From Enterococcus sp. RIT-PI-f (GTDB lineage: Bacteria > Bacillota > Bacilli > Lactobacillales > Enterococcaceae), in the NCBI RefSeq assembly GCF_001297065.1, contig NZ_LHOX01000018.1, positions 401,707 to 465,706 of the forward strand: a stretch of 64,000 nucleotides of DNA. Reading direction: 5' to 3'. Of the stretch, positions 9,965-19,450 are shown in pieces (position 1 is the first letter of the stretch; the number at the start of each line of letters is the position of its first letter). The notes under the pieces are model-generated. The model was given only the letters and a program-made list of their open reading frames with translations, searched no databases and was not told the origin of the DNA. Made by a program: the position numbers and the translations under genes.

Positions 9965-11239
9965 ATGACAGAACACTTTGAAACCATCCAATTACATGGT
10001 GGACAACAGCCAGACAGTGCGACTGGTAGTCGTGCTTTACCGATCTACCAAACCACATCCTACGTTTTTGATGATGCCGATCAAGCGGCAGCACGTTTTA
10101 GTCTCAGTGAATCAGGGAATATCTATACACGGATCACCAACCCTACGACAGCGGTTTTAGAGGAACGCTTGGCGCTTTTAGAAGGCGGGATCGGCGCTTT
10201 GGCGACGGCTTCGGGTTCAGCAGCAATCACCTATGCGATCCAAAATATTGCCAAAGCAGGGGACCATATTGTCTCGGCAGCAACGATTTATGGCGGTACC
10301 TATAATTTGTTTGCTCACACACTCCCTGATTTTGGGATCACGACAAGTTTTGTCGATAGTGAAGATCTTGCTGCCGTCAAAGCAGCGATTCAAGAGAATA
10401 CCAAAGCCCTTTTCTTAGAATCATTGGGCAATCCTGATATTGATATTGCGGATTTTGATGAAATTGCTGCGATTGCCCATGAAGCAGGGATTCCAGTTAT
10501 CGTGGACAATACCTTTGCTACCCCTTATTTGTTTCGGCCCTTTGAACATGGCGCAGATATTGTTGTTTATTCAACCACGAAATTTATTGGCGGTCATGGT
10601 GTAGCGCTAGGTGGGGCGATCATCGATAGTGGGAACTTTGATTGGACCAATGGCAAATTTCCCAGATTAGTTGAACCAGATGACAGCTATCACGGTATTT
10701 CTTGGACTGATGCAGTTGGAGCAGCTGCTTATATCACTCGGGCACGGACGATTTTGTTAAGGGATACAGGTGCGGCCATCTCGCCTTTCAATTCCTGGGC
10801 CTTGTTGTTAGGGATCGAAACACTTTCCTTGCGGATGGAGCGCCATGTAGCGAATGCCCAAGCTGTCGCTGCCTTTTTAGAAGCGCAACCGCAAGTATCC
10901 TGGGTCCATTATCCAACGTTGCCAAGCAGCAATTATTTTGCGCGGGCACAACAATATTTTCCCAAAGGAACCAGTGCGGTCTTTTCATTTGGCTTAAAAG
11001 CAGGTGGTGCTGCCAGCAAGAAGTTTTGCAGTGATACACAGCTATTTTCGTTGTTGGCCAACGTTGGGGACGCCAAGTCTTTGATCATCCATCCCGCATC
11101 AACGACACATTCACAATTAAGTGCGTCGGAATTACTTGCCGCAAATATTCGCCCAGAAACGATTCGGCTCTCCGTGGGGCTCGAACATATCGATGATTTG
11201 ATTGCTGATTTGGCACAAGCTTTGGCGCAAGTGGAGTAG
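9965..11239 (+). CDS. metY: O-acetylhomoserine sulfhydrylase (aminocarboxypropyltransferase)
   Basis: A PLP enzyme of the Cys/Met metabolism family, about 424 residues, that makes homocysteine from O-acetylhomoserine and sulfide. The PLP Lys lies in YSTTKFIGGHG (near residue 206) and YTRITNPT is the family's phosphate-binding segment. Three ATG codons follow AGGAGG (9952-9957) in tandem; the third (9965) has the best 7-base spacing and is chosen. Monocistronic between its own promoter and terminator. The 420-plus length favours the sulfhydrylase over shorter gamma-synthases and lyases. Confidence 0.88.
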   Translation: MTEHFETIQLHGGQQPDSATGSRALPIYQTTSYVFDDADQAAARFSLSESGNIYTRITNPTTAVLEERLALLEGGIGALATASGSAAITYAIQNIAKAGDHIVSAATIYGGTYNLFAHTLPDFGITTSFVDSEDLAAVKAAIQENTKALFLESLGNPDIDIADFDEIAAIAHEAGIPVIVDNTFATPYLFRPFEHGADIVVYSTTKFIGGHGVALGGAIIDSGNFDWTNGKFPRLVEPDDSYHGISWTDAVGAAAYITRARTILLRDTGAAISPFNSWALLLGIETLSLRMERHVANAQAVAAFLEAQPQVSWVHYPTLPSSNYFARAQQYFPKGTSAVFSFGLKAGGAASKKFCSDTQLFSLLANVGDAKSLIIHPASTTHSQLSASELLAANIRPETIRLSVGLEHIDDLIADLAQALAQVE

Positions 11240-11271
11240 CTGGGTGCGGCAAACGAATCAGGTGTTGCAAG

Positions 11272-11303
11272 AAGCAAACCATGTGATGTGGTTTGCTTTT
11301 TTT
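11272..11303 (+). terminator. Terminator after metY
   Basis: Stem AAGCAAACCA / TGGTTTGCTT with T run. Confidence 0.85.
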
Positions 11304-11413
11304 CATGCTAAAAGCAGGGGAGGTCGATTCAGAGGGCATGATTGGATCATAGCGGAAAGGATGGTTATATGATATAGTTATCACGATTAAATATCTGTTA
11401 AGGCGGTAAATGT

Positions 11414-12610
11414 ATGCGTACACATGCAAAAGGTTCATTGCGTTTTTTTTATACCAGTATCCAGTGCCTGTATTGGATGATGTTCTGTTCTATCTACGGT
11501 TTTGCTACACTGTTTTTGATCGATTTTGGGATCGATCCAGCCAAAATCGGCGGCATGTTGGCATTGATCAATATTCTTTCTGCGATTTTGCAGCCAATGA
11601 TCAGTCAAGTGATCGTCAAAAAGTTCCATTGGTCTTTGGTGCAAGTCTTGAAAGTGATGACTGGTCTGATGCTGCTGATACTGGGGCTAGGTGTAGTGAT
11701 TCCTGCTTTGGCGATCAGCAGCTATCTGATTGGCGGCATCTTATTGGTGTCCATGCAATCTTTTGTCAATGCGTTGGCGTTCGCCTATATCAACACAGGG
11801 GCATCTTTGAATTTTGGTTTTTCAAGAGCTGGTGGTTCTTTGGGGTATGCAGCAACTTCATTTGTGATTGGCCAACTATTGGCTAGTTATTCTGCAGAGA
11901 TATTGCCATTGCTCACGATTGTTGAAGGGGTGCTTTTCTTTGGCATTTTGGCACTGATGCCGGCATTAGCAGAAGACCCGCACACCATACCAACAGAAGT
12001 CAGCCAGCATTCGCAACATCTGCTGAAGAAATATCCTTTCTTACTCTTTTTATTTATTGGCTTTAGTTTTTTGTTTAGTTTCCATACCATGATCAATAGT
12101 TTCTTGGCACAAATATTTGGTCATATTGGTGGCGGCAGCAAAGAAGTTGGCATTGCTTTGATGATCGCAGGTTTATGTGAATTGCCAGGAATGATGTTGT
12201 TCGAAAGGCTTGTCAGACGAAAAAATAGTCAGTTTTGGCTGTTTTTCTCAAGCGTTGCCTTTGGGTTGCGCGGCTTGCTGATGTTGTGCGCTGGTTCGAT
12301 CCTTTTCATGGAATTGACCCATTTGATGCAAGGGTTCAGTTTTGCCTTATTTATTCCGGCATCGGCTTACTTATTCAATCAAGTATTGGCGAACGAAGAC
12401 CGTGTCTTTGGCCAAACCTTGATTATCATTGCCACAACTATTGGTGGTGTGCTGGGGAATATTTTAGGTGGCTTTTTGGTACAAGCATTTGGTGTTTGGA
12501 TCATGCTTGTCTGTGGAACGATCTTTGCGATGATAGGGGCTGTTCTCGTCTATTTCGGTCTGCTGAAGTTGCCGGCAAAGGAAGGCAGCGCGAGAGAAGT
12601 CGTTCAATGA
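11414..12610 (+). CDS. MFS transporter of the LacY-like MFS_1_like group
   Basis: A 398-residue permease with about twelve hydrophobic segments. The N-terminal helix (CLYWMMFCSIYGFATLF) and the central GFSRAGGSLGYA segment resemble oligosaccharide:H+ symporters and related uncharacterised MFS_1_like members. The ribosome binding site AAGGCGG lies 7 bases before the ATG. No sugar-hydrolase neighbour indicates a substrate. Ends close to a bidirectional terminator shared with the opposite DJ-1 gene. Confidence 0.8.
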   Translation: MRTHAKGSLRFFYTSIQCLYWMMFCSIYGFATLFLIDFGIDPAKIGGMLALINILSAILQPMISQVIVKKFHWSLVQVLKVMTGLMLLILGLGVVIPALAISSYLIGGILLVSMQSFVNALAFAYINTGASLNFGFSRAGGSLGYAATSFVIGQLLASYSAEILPLLTIVEGVLFFGILALMPALAEDPHTIPTEVSQHSQHLLKKYPFLLFLFIGFSFLFSFHTMINSFLAQIFGHIGGGSKEVGIALMIAGLCELPGMMLFERLVRRKNSQFWLFFSSVAFGLRGLLMLCAGSILFMELTHLMQGFSFALFIPASAYLFNQVLANEDRVFGQTLIIIATTIGGVLGNILGGFLVQAFGVWIMLVCGTIFAMIGAVLVYFGLLKLPAKEGSAREVVQ

Positions 12611-12646
12611 GTATGGGCTGTACCAATGGATAGGATTGAATAATCA

Positions 12647-12677
12647 AAAAAAAACCGCTGCACTCAGCGGTTTTTTT
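12647..12677. terminator. Bidirectional terminator
   Basis: AAAACCGCTG / CAGCGGTTTT with A run on one side and T run on the other; serves the MFS gene (+) and the DJ-1 gene (-). Confidence 0.88.
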
Positions 12678-12678
12678 C

Positions 12679-13203
12679 TTATTTTTTCTCTAATACAGCA
12701 ATAAACTCACGCATATAATCTGGTAGATCAGGCGGACGGCGGCTAGATACGATGTGGCCATCAGTAACGGCTGGTGTATCAACCCATGTTGCACCTGCGT
12801 TGGTCATATCATCTTTGATTCCTGGCGTGCTGGTGACCGTTTTGCCTTGTAAAATATTGGCTGAGATCAAGACCCAGCCAGCATGACAGATCTGTCCAAT
12901 GATTTTTTGCTCTTTATCCATTTCTTGGACAAAAGAGATCACTTCAGGAAAGCGACGTAATTTATCTGGTGCCCAGCCACCCGGTACCAATATTGCATCG
13001 TAATCAGCGGCTGCGATATCAGCAAATGCATAGGCTGATTCAGCCGGGACGCCGTATTTGCCAATATAAGTTTTATGGGCTTCTTGACCAACCAAGTCAA
13101 CTTGAGCGCCTTCTTCTCTTAAGCGGTGGACAGGGTACCACAACTCTAAGTCTTCAAAATCATTGTCCACTAAGGCAATGATTTTTTTGTTTTCTAAACG
13201 CAC
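12679..13203 (-). CDS. DJ-1/PfpI family protein
   Basis: A 174-residue flavodoxin-like protein of the DJ-1/PfpI superfamily. The nucleophile elbow Cys lies in GQICHAGW and the upstream conserved VPGGWAPD loop is present. Members act as glyoxalase or deglycase-type stress proteins or as peptidases; the function here is not determined. The start is the GTG at 13203, which sits 5 bases after AAAGGAGG; a longer reading frame upstream would bury that ribosome binding site. Confidence 0.88.
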   Translation of the reverse strand: MRLENKKIIALVDNDFEDLELWYPVHRLREEGAQVDLVGQEAHKTYIGKYGVPAESAYAFADIAAADYDAILVPGGWAPDKLRRFPEVISFVQEMDKEQKIIGQICHAGWVLISANILQGKTVTSTPGIKDDMTNAGATWVDTPAVTDGHIVSSRRPPDLPDYMREFIAVLEKK

Positions 13204-13271
13204 AGATATTCCTCCTTTTTTGTATGCTTCAAGTGTAACAAATGCACAGACAAACAACAAAATATCCGCTT

Positions 13272-13310
13272 AAAAGCCGCTGGCATCATATCTGCCAGCG
13301 GCTTTTTTTT
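13272..13310. terminator. Strong hairpin terminator between two minus-strand genes
   Basis: Fourteen-base stem AAAAGCCGCTGGCA with its complement and an 8-T run on the plus strand, TTTT on the minus strand; ends the TMEM175 gene. Confidence 0.8.
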
Positions 13311-13312
13311 GC

Positions 13313-14242
13313 TTAACGTCTTCGACCTGGTCCTCTTTGCCGGCGATTGTTCTGGTTCGTGACCCGTTGCAGGACTTTTTCGGCTTTGTTTTTTTCGTTT
13401 TGCAGACGGTTTTGCTCCATTTTCAAATGCCTGCGTTCTTGGTCATTTGTGGATTGTGCCAACTTTGTACTCGTTTCAGACAGTTGCTTTTCAATTTGTT
13501 CTTGCCAATTGTGATTGAATTGGACCCACCACTGAGGATCAACATAGTCGTTGGCTTGTTCATCCTTGCCAGTTGCCAACACATCCTTATACCGTGTCAG
13601 CGAATGTCCCAGCGGTTGACGCCACTGTTTCAAATAATACGCCCGCTGTTCGTCATTCATTTGTTCGATATAAGTATCTTCTTCATGATCAATCATATTT
13701 TGTAAGAAGCCCATGATCGGTAAAATCAAATAAATGATCAAGCCGAAGCGGGGGAAGAAGAAGGCAAGTACCAGTAATATGAGACGAAACAACAACATCA
13801 TCCGCTGTCTTTGGCGTTCTTTATTTTGGATAAAAGGATCAGCGGCGTGTTGATTGAGTTGCTTGTTCAAAGACAAGACGAGATACGTCCATAAAGCAGT
13901 GACTAGGAAACTCAGCAGACCATAGATCAAGACGACTTGCTGGTTGGTATCTTCAATCAGCAGACGAGTAAAAGTAGGAATCAAGGACATGAAAAATAAG
14001 AAAAACATATACACGACAAAATCTTTATTTGATATTTTGTTGATTTTACTGAATAGTCCAGCCCCTTGATACCAGAGGTCACCGACGAAACAAAAACTGA
14101 TAAAATAAATACCAATAGCCCGCAGGAGTGCCCACACTTCGATGGTTCCGGACTGCGTCAATTGGATGGGCAATTCTAATACGATAATAGTAATGATGAT
14201 TGCGATGATCGCATCACCAAAAGCAACGATTCTTTCTTTCAT
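13313..14242 (-). CDS. TMEM175-family potassium channel-like protein (DUF1211)
   Basis: A 309-residue membrane protein. Its first helix carries the family signature AFGDAIIAIIITIIVLEL, followed by further helices up to about residue 200. Bacterial TMEM175 proteins form tetrameric K+-selective channels. The C-terminal 100 residues are hydrophilic, rich in Gln, Lys, Arg and Glu, with probable coiled coil, ending in a basic RRQRGPGRRR tail; this makes it longer than the typical bacterial member (about 200 residues). The ATG at 14242 is chosen because it follows AAAGGTG and begins the conserved part. Confidence 0.85.
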   Translation of the reverse strand: MKERIVAFGDAIIAIIITIIVLELPIQLTQSGTIEVWALLRAIGIYFISFCFVGDLWYQGAGLFSKINKISNKDFVVYMFFLFFMSLIPTFTRLLIEDTNQQVVLIYGLLSFLVTALWTYLVLSLNKQLNQHAADPFIQNKERQRQRMMLLFRLILLVLAFFFPRFGLIIYLILPIMGFLQNMIDHEEDTYIEQMNDEQRAYYLKQWRQPLGHSLTRYKDVLATGKDEQANDYVDPQWWVQFNHNWQEQIEKQLSETSTKLAQSTNDQERRHLKMEQNRLQNEKNKAEKVLQRVTNQNNRRQRGPGRRR

Positions 14243-14386
14243 AGTATGCACCTTTCTTGTTGAAACTGACTCTATTTTGGCACAAATTGAAAAGAAAAGA
14301 AACGATGAAAAGCTCAACCAGAGTTTTTTCGTCTTGAAGCAGTTTTATGGTACACTAAAAGGGAAAGAAAAACAGAGGTGAACACT

Positions 14387-14659
14387 ATGCGAGAGTATCA
14401 ATATCCGCTTGATTTGGATTGGAACACAGAAGAAATGGTCGTAGTAATGAAATTATGGGATCAATTGGAACAAGCGTACGAAAAAGGCCTTCCTGCCACC
14501 GATTTTTTGAGCAGTTATCAAGCCTTCAAAAAAGTGGTTCCGAGTATTGGGGAAGAACGGCGATTGGGACGAGAATTTGAATCACTTTCCGGTTATTCCT
14601 TGTATCAAACGGTCAAAACCGCAAAGGAAACCACAGGCAAATTAAAAATGAAAGCATAA
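14387..14659 (+). CDS. UPF0223 family protein
   Basis: A 90-residue, mostly alpha-helical cytoplasmic protein of the UPF0223 (YktA) family, of unknown function. The ATG follows AGAGGTG; a GTG at 14378 in the same frame lies on that ribosome binding site and is rejected. The family's typical neighbour, the inositol monophosphatase gene, starts 18 bases downstream. Confidence 0.9.
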   Translation: MREYQYPLDLDWNTEEMVVVMKLWDQLEQAYEKGLPATDFLSSYQAFKKVVPSIGEERRLGREFESLSGYSLYQTVKTAKETTGKLKMKA

Positions 14660-14677
14660 GAAAGGATCGATAAAAGC

Positions 14678-15445
14678 ATGCAAGATATCGTCAAAGCAGT
14701 ACATGGTTGGATGATCGACGCTGGCGAACAGATCAAGGAAAGTTTGACTAAAGAACATTTACGCGTCGAAACCAAATCAGGACGCAAAGATCTAGTAACT
14801 GAAATGGACAAAGCAACCCAAGATTATCTGATCGATCAAATCAAAGCCTATGACCCTGACGCGAAAATTTTGGGAGAAGAAAATGGCTTAGATCACTTAG
14901 ATGATTTAAGTGGTCGCGTATTTATCATTGATCCAATCGACGGCACGATGAATTTCGTATTAGAAAAAGAAAACTTTTGTATTATGATCGCGATTTATGA
15001 AGATGGTCAGGGTCGATTCGGTTTTGTGTATAACGTCATGAAAGATGAATTCTTATGGGGCGGACCTGAGATCGGTGTGTTCAACAACGGCAAAGAAATC
15101 CATCCGCCAAAAAATATTGCTTTATCAGAAGGTTTGGTCGGGTTGAACTCTCCGATGTTGATCCATAACCGTCACCATGAAACCGAAGTCAGCGATCGCT
15201 CTCTAGGTATTCGCATGACAGGTTGTGCAGGGTTTGAATTGATTGCGTTAGTCAAAGGACAGAGAGCCGCCTATATTTCACATTTGGCACCATGGGATTA
15301 CGCACCAGGAGGCGTCTTATTAGAAACGCTTGGCTTGAAGATGGCCAATATCAATGGCGAGCCGTTGTCCCTGAATGGCCGAGAATTATTCGTAGGCGGA
15401 ACACCCAAAGCGTTCGATGAGTTGATGACTTTGATGAAGCAATAG
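14678..15445 (+). CDS. suhB: Inositol monophosphatase family protein
   Basis: A 255-residue Mg2+-dependent phosphatase of the IMPase/FBPase fold. Metal ligands are visible in GEENG (Glu 67-68), DPIDGT (Asp 85, Asp 88) and WDYAPG near residue 207. The substrate may be inositol phosphate, another sugar phosphate, or 3'-phosphoadenosine-type nucleotides. It shares an operon with the UPF0223 gene and precedes typA, an order conserved in Bacilli. Confidence 0.92.
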   Translation: MQDIVKAVHGWMIDAGEQIKESLTKEHLRVETKSGRKDLVTEMDKATQDYLIDQIKAYDPDAKILGEENGLDHLDDLSGRVFIIDPIDGTMNFVLEKENFCIMIAIYEDGQGRFGFVYNVMKDEFLWGGPEIGVFNNGKEIHPPKNIALSEGLVGLNSPMLIHNRHHETEVSDRSLGIRMTGCAGFELIALVKGQRAAYISHLAPWDYAPGGVLLETLGLKMANINGEPLSLNGRELFVGGTPKAFDELMTLMKQ

Positions 15446-15525
15446 TTTTTAATGATAATTGACTATGCCTAATGCGTCAAAAAACGAGGAAATCGCTTTG
15501 GAATCAAGGCAAAATAGCGGGTAAA

Positions 15526-15555
15526 AACAGGTATTTTCTAAATATCTGTTTTTTT
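15526..15555 (+). terminator. Terminator after suhB
   Basis: AACAGGTATTT / AAATATCTGTT stem and T7. Confidence 0.75.
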
Positions 15556-15598
15556 CTGTAAAAATGAAAACTTTACACTATATTTCAGAAAGAAATTC

Positions 15599-15607
15599 TG
15601 TTATAAT
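15599..15607 (+). promoter_or_regulatory. Extended -10 promoter of typA
   Basis: TGT TATAAT with TATAAT at 15602-15607; no good -35. Transcription would start near 15613-15615, which excludes the upstream TTG (15611) as the typA start. Confidence 0.65.
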
Positions 15608-15649
15608 GGCTTGTCGAGTGCAATGTCAACAAAGAAGGAGCAAAATAGA

Positions 15650-17476
15650 TTGAACTTTAGAAATGATATCCGTAACGTAGCCATTATTGCCCACGTTGAC
15701 CACGGAAAAACAACATTAGTTGATGAATTATTGAAACAATCACAAACATTGGATAGCCATACGCAATTACAAGAACGTGCGATGGATTCAAACGCGATCG
15801 AAAAAGAACGCGGTATCACGATTTTAGCCAAGAACACAGCTGTAGAATACAACGGTACAAAAGTCAACATCATGGATACCCCTGGACACGCGGACTTCGG
15901 TGGCGAAGTAGAGCGGATCATGAAAATGGTTGATGGTGTAGTATTGGTTGTTGATGCGTACGAAGGAACGATGCCTCAAACACGTTTCGTATTGAAAAAA
16001 GCCTTAGAACAACATTTAGTACCAATCGTGGTTGTCAATAAAATTGACAAACCTTCAGCACGTCCTGAGCACGTGGTTGATGAAGTATTAGAATTGTTTA
16101 TTGAATTGGGCGCAGATGATGATCAATTGGATTTCCCAGTGATCTATGCTTCAGCGATCAACGGCACATCAAGTGAATCAGATGATCCTGCAGATCAAGA
16201 AAAAACGATGGCGCCATTGTTTGATACAATTATCAAACATATCCCAGCACCAGTAGACAATAGTGATGAACCATTACAATTCCAAGTATCATTACTTGAT
16301 TACAATGATTATGTTGGCCGTATCGGTATCGGTCGCGTCTTCCGTGGCAAGATCAAAGTCGGTGACCAAGTAGCATTGATGAAATTAGATGGCACAGTCA
16401 AGAAATTCCGTGTCACCAAATTGTTTGGTTTCTTCGGCTTGAAACGTTTAGAAATCCAAGAAGCCAAAGCCGGCGACTTGATTGCAGTATCTGGTATGGA
16501 AGATATCTTCGTTGGTGAAACAGTTACACCAATCGATCAACAAGATTCATTGCCAGTCTTGCATATTGATGAACCAACGCTGCAAATGACTTTTATTGTA
16601 AATAACTCACCATTTGCGGGTCGTGAAGGAAAATTCGTGACAGCACGTAAAATCGAAGAACGCTTAATGGCACAATTGCAAACAGACGTATCATTGCGTG
16701 TTGATCCAATCGGACCAGATGCATGGACTGTTTCTGGCCGTGGTGAATTGCATTTGTCGATCTTGATCGAAAACATGCGTCGCGAAGGGTTCGAATTGCA
16801 AGTATCTCGTCCTGAAGTAATCGAAAGAGAAATCGATGGCGTCAAATGCGAACCATTTGAACGCGTACAAATCGATACCCCTGAAGAATACATGGGTTCA
16901 GTCATTGAATCATTAGGTTTACGTAAAGCAGAAATGCAAGATATGATCAACACTGGCAATGGCCAAGTACGGATCATCTTCTTAGCACCAGCACGTGGCT
17001 TGATTGGGTATACAACTGAGTTCTTATCTATGACACGCGGATACGGCATCATGCACCACACATTTGACCAATACTTGCCAATGATCCAAGGACAAATCGG
17101 CGGCCGCCATCATGGTGCGCTAGTATCGATCGATACAGGTAAAGCAACTACGTACTCAATCATGAGTATCGAAGAACGTGGAACTGTCTTTGTTGAACCA
17201 GGTACAGATGTTTATGAAGGCATGATCATCGGTGAAAACTCTCGTGATAACGACTTAACTGTTAATATTACCAAAGCAAAACAAATGACCAACGTGCGTT
17301 CAGCAAACAAAGACCAAACGTCAGTGATCAAGAAACCAAGAATCCTTTCACTTGAAGAATCATTGGAATTCTTGAATGAAGATGAGTACTGTGAAGTAAC
17401 ACCTGAAAGCATTCGTTTAAGAAAACAAATCTTGAACAAGAGCGAACGTGAAAAATCACAGAAAAAGAAAAAATAG
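15650..17476 (+). CDS. typA: Ribosome-associated GTPase TypA/BipA
   Basis: A 608-residue translational GTPase that helps 50S subunit assembly and stress growth. The G motifs are clear: AHVDHGKT (G1), DTPGHADFG (G3) and NKID (G4), followed by the EF-G-like domains and the BipA-specific C-terminus. The start is the TTG at 15650, 9 bases after AAGGAG (15635-15640), giving MNFRND; upstream start codons fall in the promoter. A lysine-rich tail ends the protein. Confidence 0.95.
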   Translation: MNFRNDIRNVAIIAHVDHGKTTLVDELLKQSQTLDSHTQLQERAMDSNAIEKERGITILAKNTAVEYNGTKVNIMDTPGHADFGGEVERIMKMVDGVVLVVDAYEGTMPQTRFVLKKALEQHLVPIVVVNKIDKPSARPEHVVDEVLELFIELGADDDQLDFPVIYASAINGTSSESDDPADQEKTMAPLFDTIIKHIPAPVDNSDEPLQFQVSLLDYNDYVGRIGIGRVFRGKIKVGDQVALMKLDGTVKKFRVTKLFGFFGLKRLEIQEAKAGDLIAVSGMEDIFVGETVTPIDQQDSLPVLHIDEPTLQMTFIVNNSPFAGREGKFVTARKIEERLMAQLQTDVSLRVDPIGPDAWTVSGRGELHLSILIENMRREGFELQVSRPEVIEREIDGVKCEPFERVQIDTPEEYMGSVIESLGLRKAEMQDMINTGNGQVRIIFLAPARGLIGYTTEFLSMTRGYGIMHHTFDQYLPMIQGQIGGRHHGALVSIDTGKATTYSIMSIEERGTVFVEPGTDVYEGMIIGENSRDNDLTVNITKAKQMTNVRSANKDQTSVIKKPRILSLEESLEFLNEDEYCEVTPESIRLRKQILNKSEREKSQKKKK

Positions 17477-17497
17477 GCTGATCAATCAGTCCGCTAA

Positions 17498-17526
17498 AGT
17501 CAGAGCGTTATGCTCTGGCTTTTTTT
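17498..17526 (+). terminator. Terminator after typA
   Basis: AGTCAGAGC / GCTCTGGCT stem (one G-U) and T7. Confidence 0.88.
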
Positions 17527-17605
17527 ACGGCAGTCGCAGAAACAACCCTTGCAATTTCTTCAGGACCTTTTTACAATGAAGAGAGCAAACTTAAAGGAGA
17601 TAACA

Positions 17606-18976
17606 ATGAAAAATTATCCAGTAGAAAAGAATCAGGAAATTGAAGTCGAGATCATTGATCTTTCCCATGAAGGAAATGGGATCGCAAAAGTGGATGGCTA
17701 TTTATTATTTATTGAAAATACATTGCCAAAAGAAAAAGTCATCGCTAAAGTTTTAAAAGTCGGCAACAAATTCGGCTTCGCGAAAGTGATGAAATTTCTT
17801 GAAACAAGTCCCGACCGGCAAGAACTGCCGAATGAAGCCTTGTTGCGCACAGGGATTGCGCCACTAAGCCATCTAAGTTATGACAAACAACTACTGTTCA
17901 AACAGCAGCAAGTGGAAAATGTCTTAACGAAAATCGCCAAATTAGATGTACCTGTTCTTGCGCCAATCGGCATGACAGAGCCATTTGGCTACCGCAATAA
18001 AGCACAAATCCCAGTCCAAAAAATCAATGGTGCGTTAACAACTGGGTTTTATCGGAAAAACAGTCATACATTGGTGCCGATCGAAGATTTTTATATCCAA
18101 GATCCGCAAATTGATCAAGCAATCATCACGATCAGAGATATTTTGCAGCGTTTCAATGTAAAAGCCTACAACGAAGAGGCCCATGAAGGCTTTTTACGCC
18201 ACATTGTGGTCCGCCGTGGACACCATTCAGGTGAAATGATGGTTGTTTTGGTGACCAGAAAACCTAAATTCTTCAAAGGCGAAGAAATTGCTACCGTCAT
18301 TCATGATGAGATCCCAGCAGTCGTATCCGTTATTCAAAACATCAATGAAGAGAAGACCAATGTCATCTTGGGTGAATTTGGCCGTGTGTTGTATGGCAAA
18401 GAAACGATCGAAGACCAATTATTAGGCAAAACATTCCAAATTTCAGCCAAATCATTTTATCAAGTCAATACTGAAATGACAGAAGTACTCTATCAAAAAG
18501 CCTTTGAAATGGCGCAATTGAAACCAGAAGATATCGTTGTCGATGCCTATGCAGGAATCGGAACGATCGGTATTAGTTTAGCGGACCAAGTCAGTGAAGT
18601 CTTAGGGATGGAAGTGATCCCTGAAGCCGTCAACGATGCCAAAGCCAATGCCAAACGCAACGGCGTTGACAATGTCCATTATTTCGTCGGCAAAGCCGAA
18701 AAAATCATGCCGCAATGGTTGCGCGAAGGTATCCAGCCAACTGTAGTCTTCGTCGATCCACCACGTAAAGGATTGGATGCGTCATTCATCGAAACCACAG
18801 CTGCTGTTGCACCAGAACGCATCATTTATATCTCATGTAATCCAGCAACATTGGCTCGTGATTTGGCTTTGTTTGCAGAACAAGGGTATGAGACGAAACA
18901 AGTACAGCCGGTTGATTTATTCCCACAGACAACGCATGTGGAGACGGTAGTGTTGCTGTCACGGGCGGAGAAGTAA
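17606..18976 (+). CDS. rlmD: 23S rRNA (uracil-C5)-methyltransferase, RlmCD/RumA type
   Basis: A 456-residue enzyme that makes 5-methyluridine in 23S rRNA. It has an N-terminal TRAM domain, a SAM-binding motif (DAYAGIGTIG), the VDPPRKG motif, and the catalytic Cys in ISCNPATLARDL. The iron-sulfur cysteine cluster of enteric RumA is absent, as in Gram-positive RlmCD. The start follows AAAGGAG. The gene is intact. The 3' end of rum/rumA is a known integration target for integrative elements in streptococci, and here an AT-rich island with recombinase debris begins right after it. Confidence 0.93.
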   Translation: MKNYPVEKNQEIEVEIIDLSHEGNGIAKVDGYLLFIENTLPKEKVIAKVLKVGNKFGFAKVMKFLETSPDRQELPNEALLRTGIAPLSHLSYDKQLLFKQQQVENVLTKIAKLDVPVLAPIGMTEPFGYRNKAQIPVQKINGALTTGFYRKNSHTLVPIEDFYIQDPQIDQAIITIRDILQRFNVKAYNEEAHEGFLRHIVVRRGHHSGEMMVVLVTRKPKFFKGEEIATVIHDEIPAVVSVIQNINEEKTNVILGEFGRVLYGKETIEDQLLGKTFQISAKSFYQVNTEMTEVLYQKAFEMAQLKPEDIVVDAYAGIGTIGISLADQVSEVLGMEVIPEAVNDAKANAKRNGVDNVHYFVGKAEKIMPQWLREGIQPTVVFVDPPRKGLDASFIETTAAVAPERIIYISCNPATLARDLALFAEQGYETKQVQPVDLFPQTTHVETVVLLSRAEK

Positions 18977-19002
18977 AAAAAATAAAGAAACGCAGTAAAT
19001 AA

Positions 19003-19058
19003 GGCATTCCGAGTAGTTGGCCCGAGTTGTGGGTCATTTGCCGGAGTGTCTTTTTTTT
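19003..19058 (+). terminator. Terminator after rlmD
   Basis: Long stem GGCATTCCG / CGGAGTGTC (G-U pairs) enclosing a second stem, ending in T8. Marks the end of core sequence before the island. Confidence 0.7.
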
Positions 19059-19130
19059 GTGGTTGTCTATAGGTTCTATGCATTGTGGAAAGAGATGTGG
19101 TTTTTGAGGGTTTTAAAGTAATATAAAATA

Positions 19131-19418
19131 TTGAAAAAATACCATGTTATTAGTGCTAAAAATTTTGGATTTGAAAGTGAATTGGGTGATGGGACATATG
19201 ATTATTTCGTATACCCTGAAGAAAATTTTAGTCAAAGTGATGTGATGAATTTGTATGTTGAAGTTACAAAATATACAACTAAAAACAACAATGAGTATCC
19301 TTATACGCCATATGAATATCAGGGAACACAGTATTGTAGTGAATTATATGGAAAACAATACTATGAAATCTTGTATAATGGAATATTTGACGAAGACAAA
19401 GCTCCGTTAATTCCATAA
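19131..19418 (+). CDS. Orphan small ORF at the island edge, unknown
   Basis: A 95-residue reading frame starting at TTG, rich in Tyr, Asn and Glu, with no signal peptide or membrane segment and no recognisable family. No good ribosome binding site precedes the TTG. It lies between rlmD and the decayed recombinase, in AT-rich DNA. It may be a real small cargo protein, a fragment of a larger decayed gene, or a chance frame; the acidic, aromatic composition looks protein-like. Confidence 0.35.
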   Translation: MKKYHVISAKNFGFESELGDGTYDYFVYPEENFSQSDVMNLYVEVTKYTTKNNNEYPYTPYEYQGTQYCSELYGKQYYEILYNGIFDEDKAPLIP

Positions 19419-19450
19419 CCTATATATTTCAAATTCACAATCACATACGG

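Noticed and set aside
15611..15649. Upstream TTG start for typA adding 13 residues
   Set aside because: It lies before the predicted transcription start of the extended -10 promoter, while TTG at 15650 has AAGGAG at the right distance.
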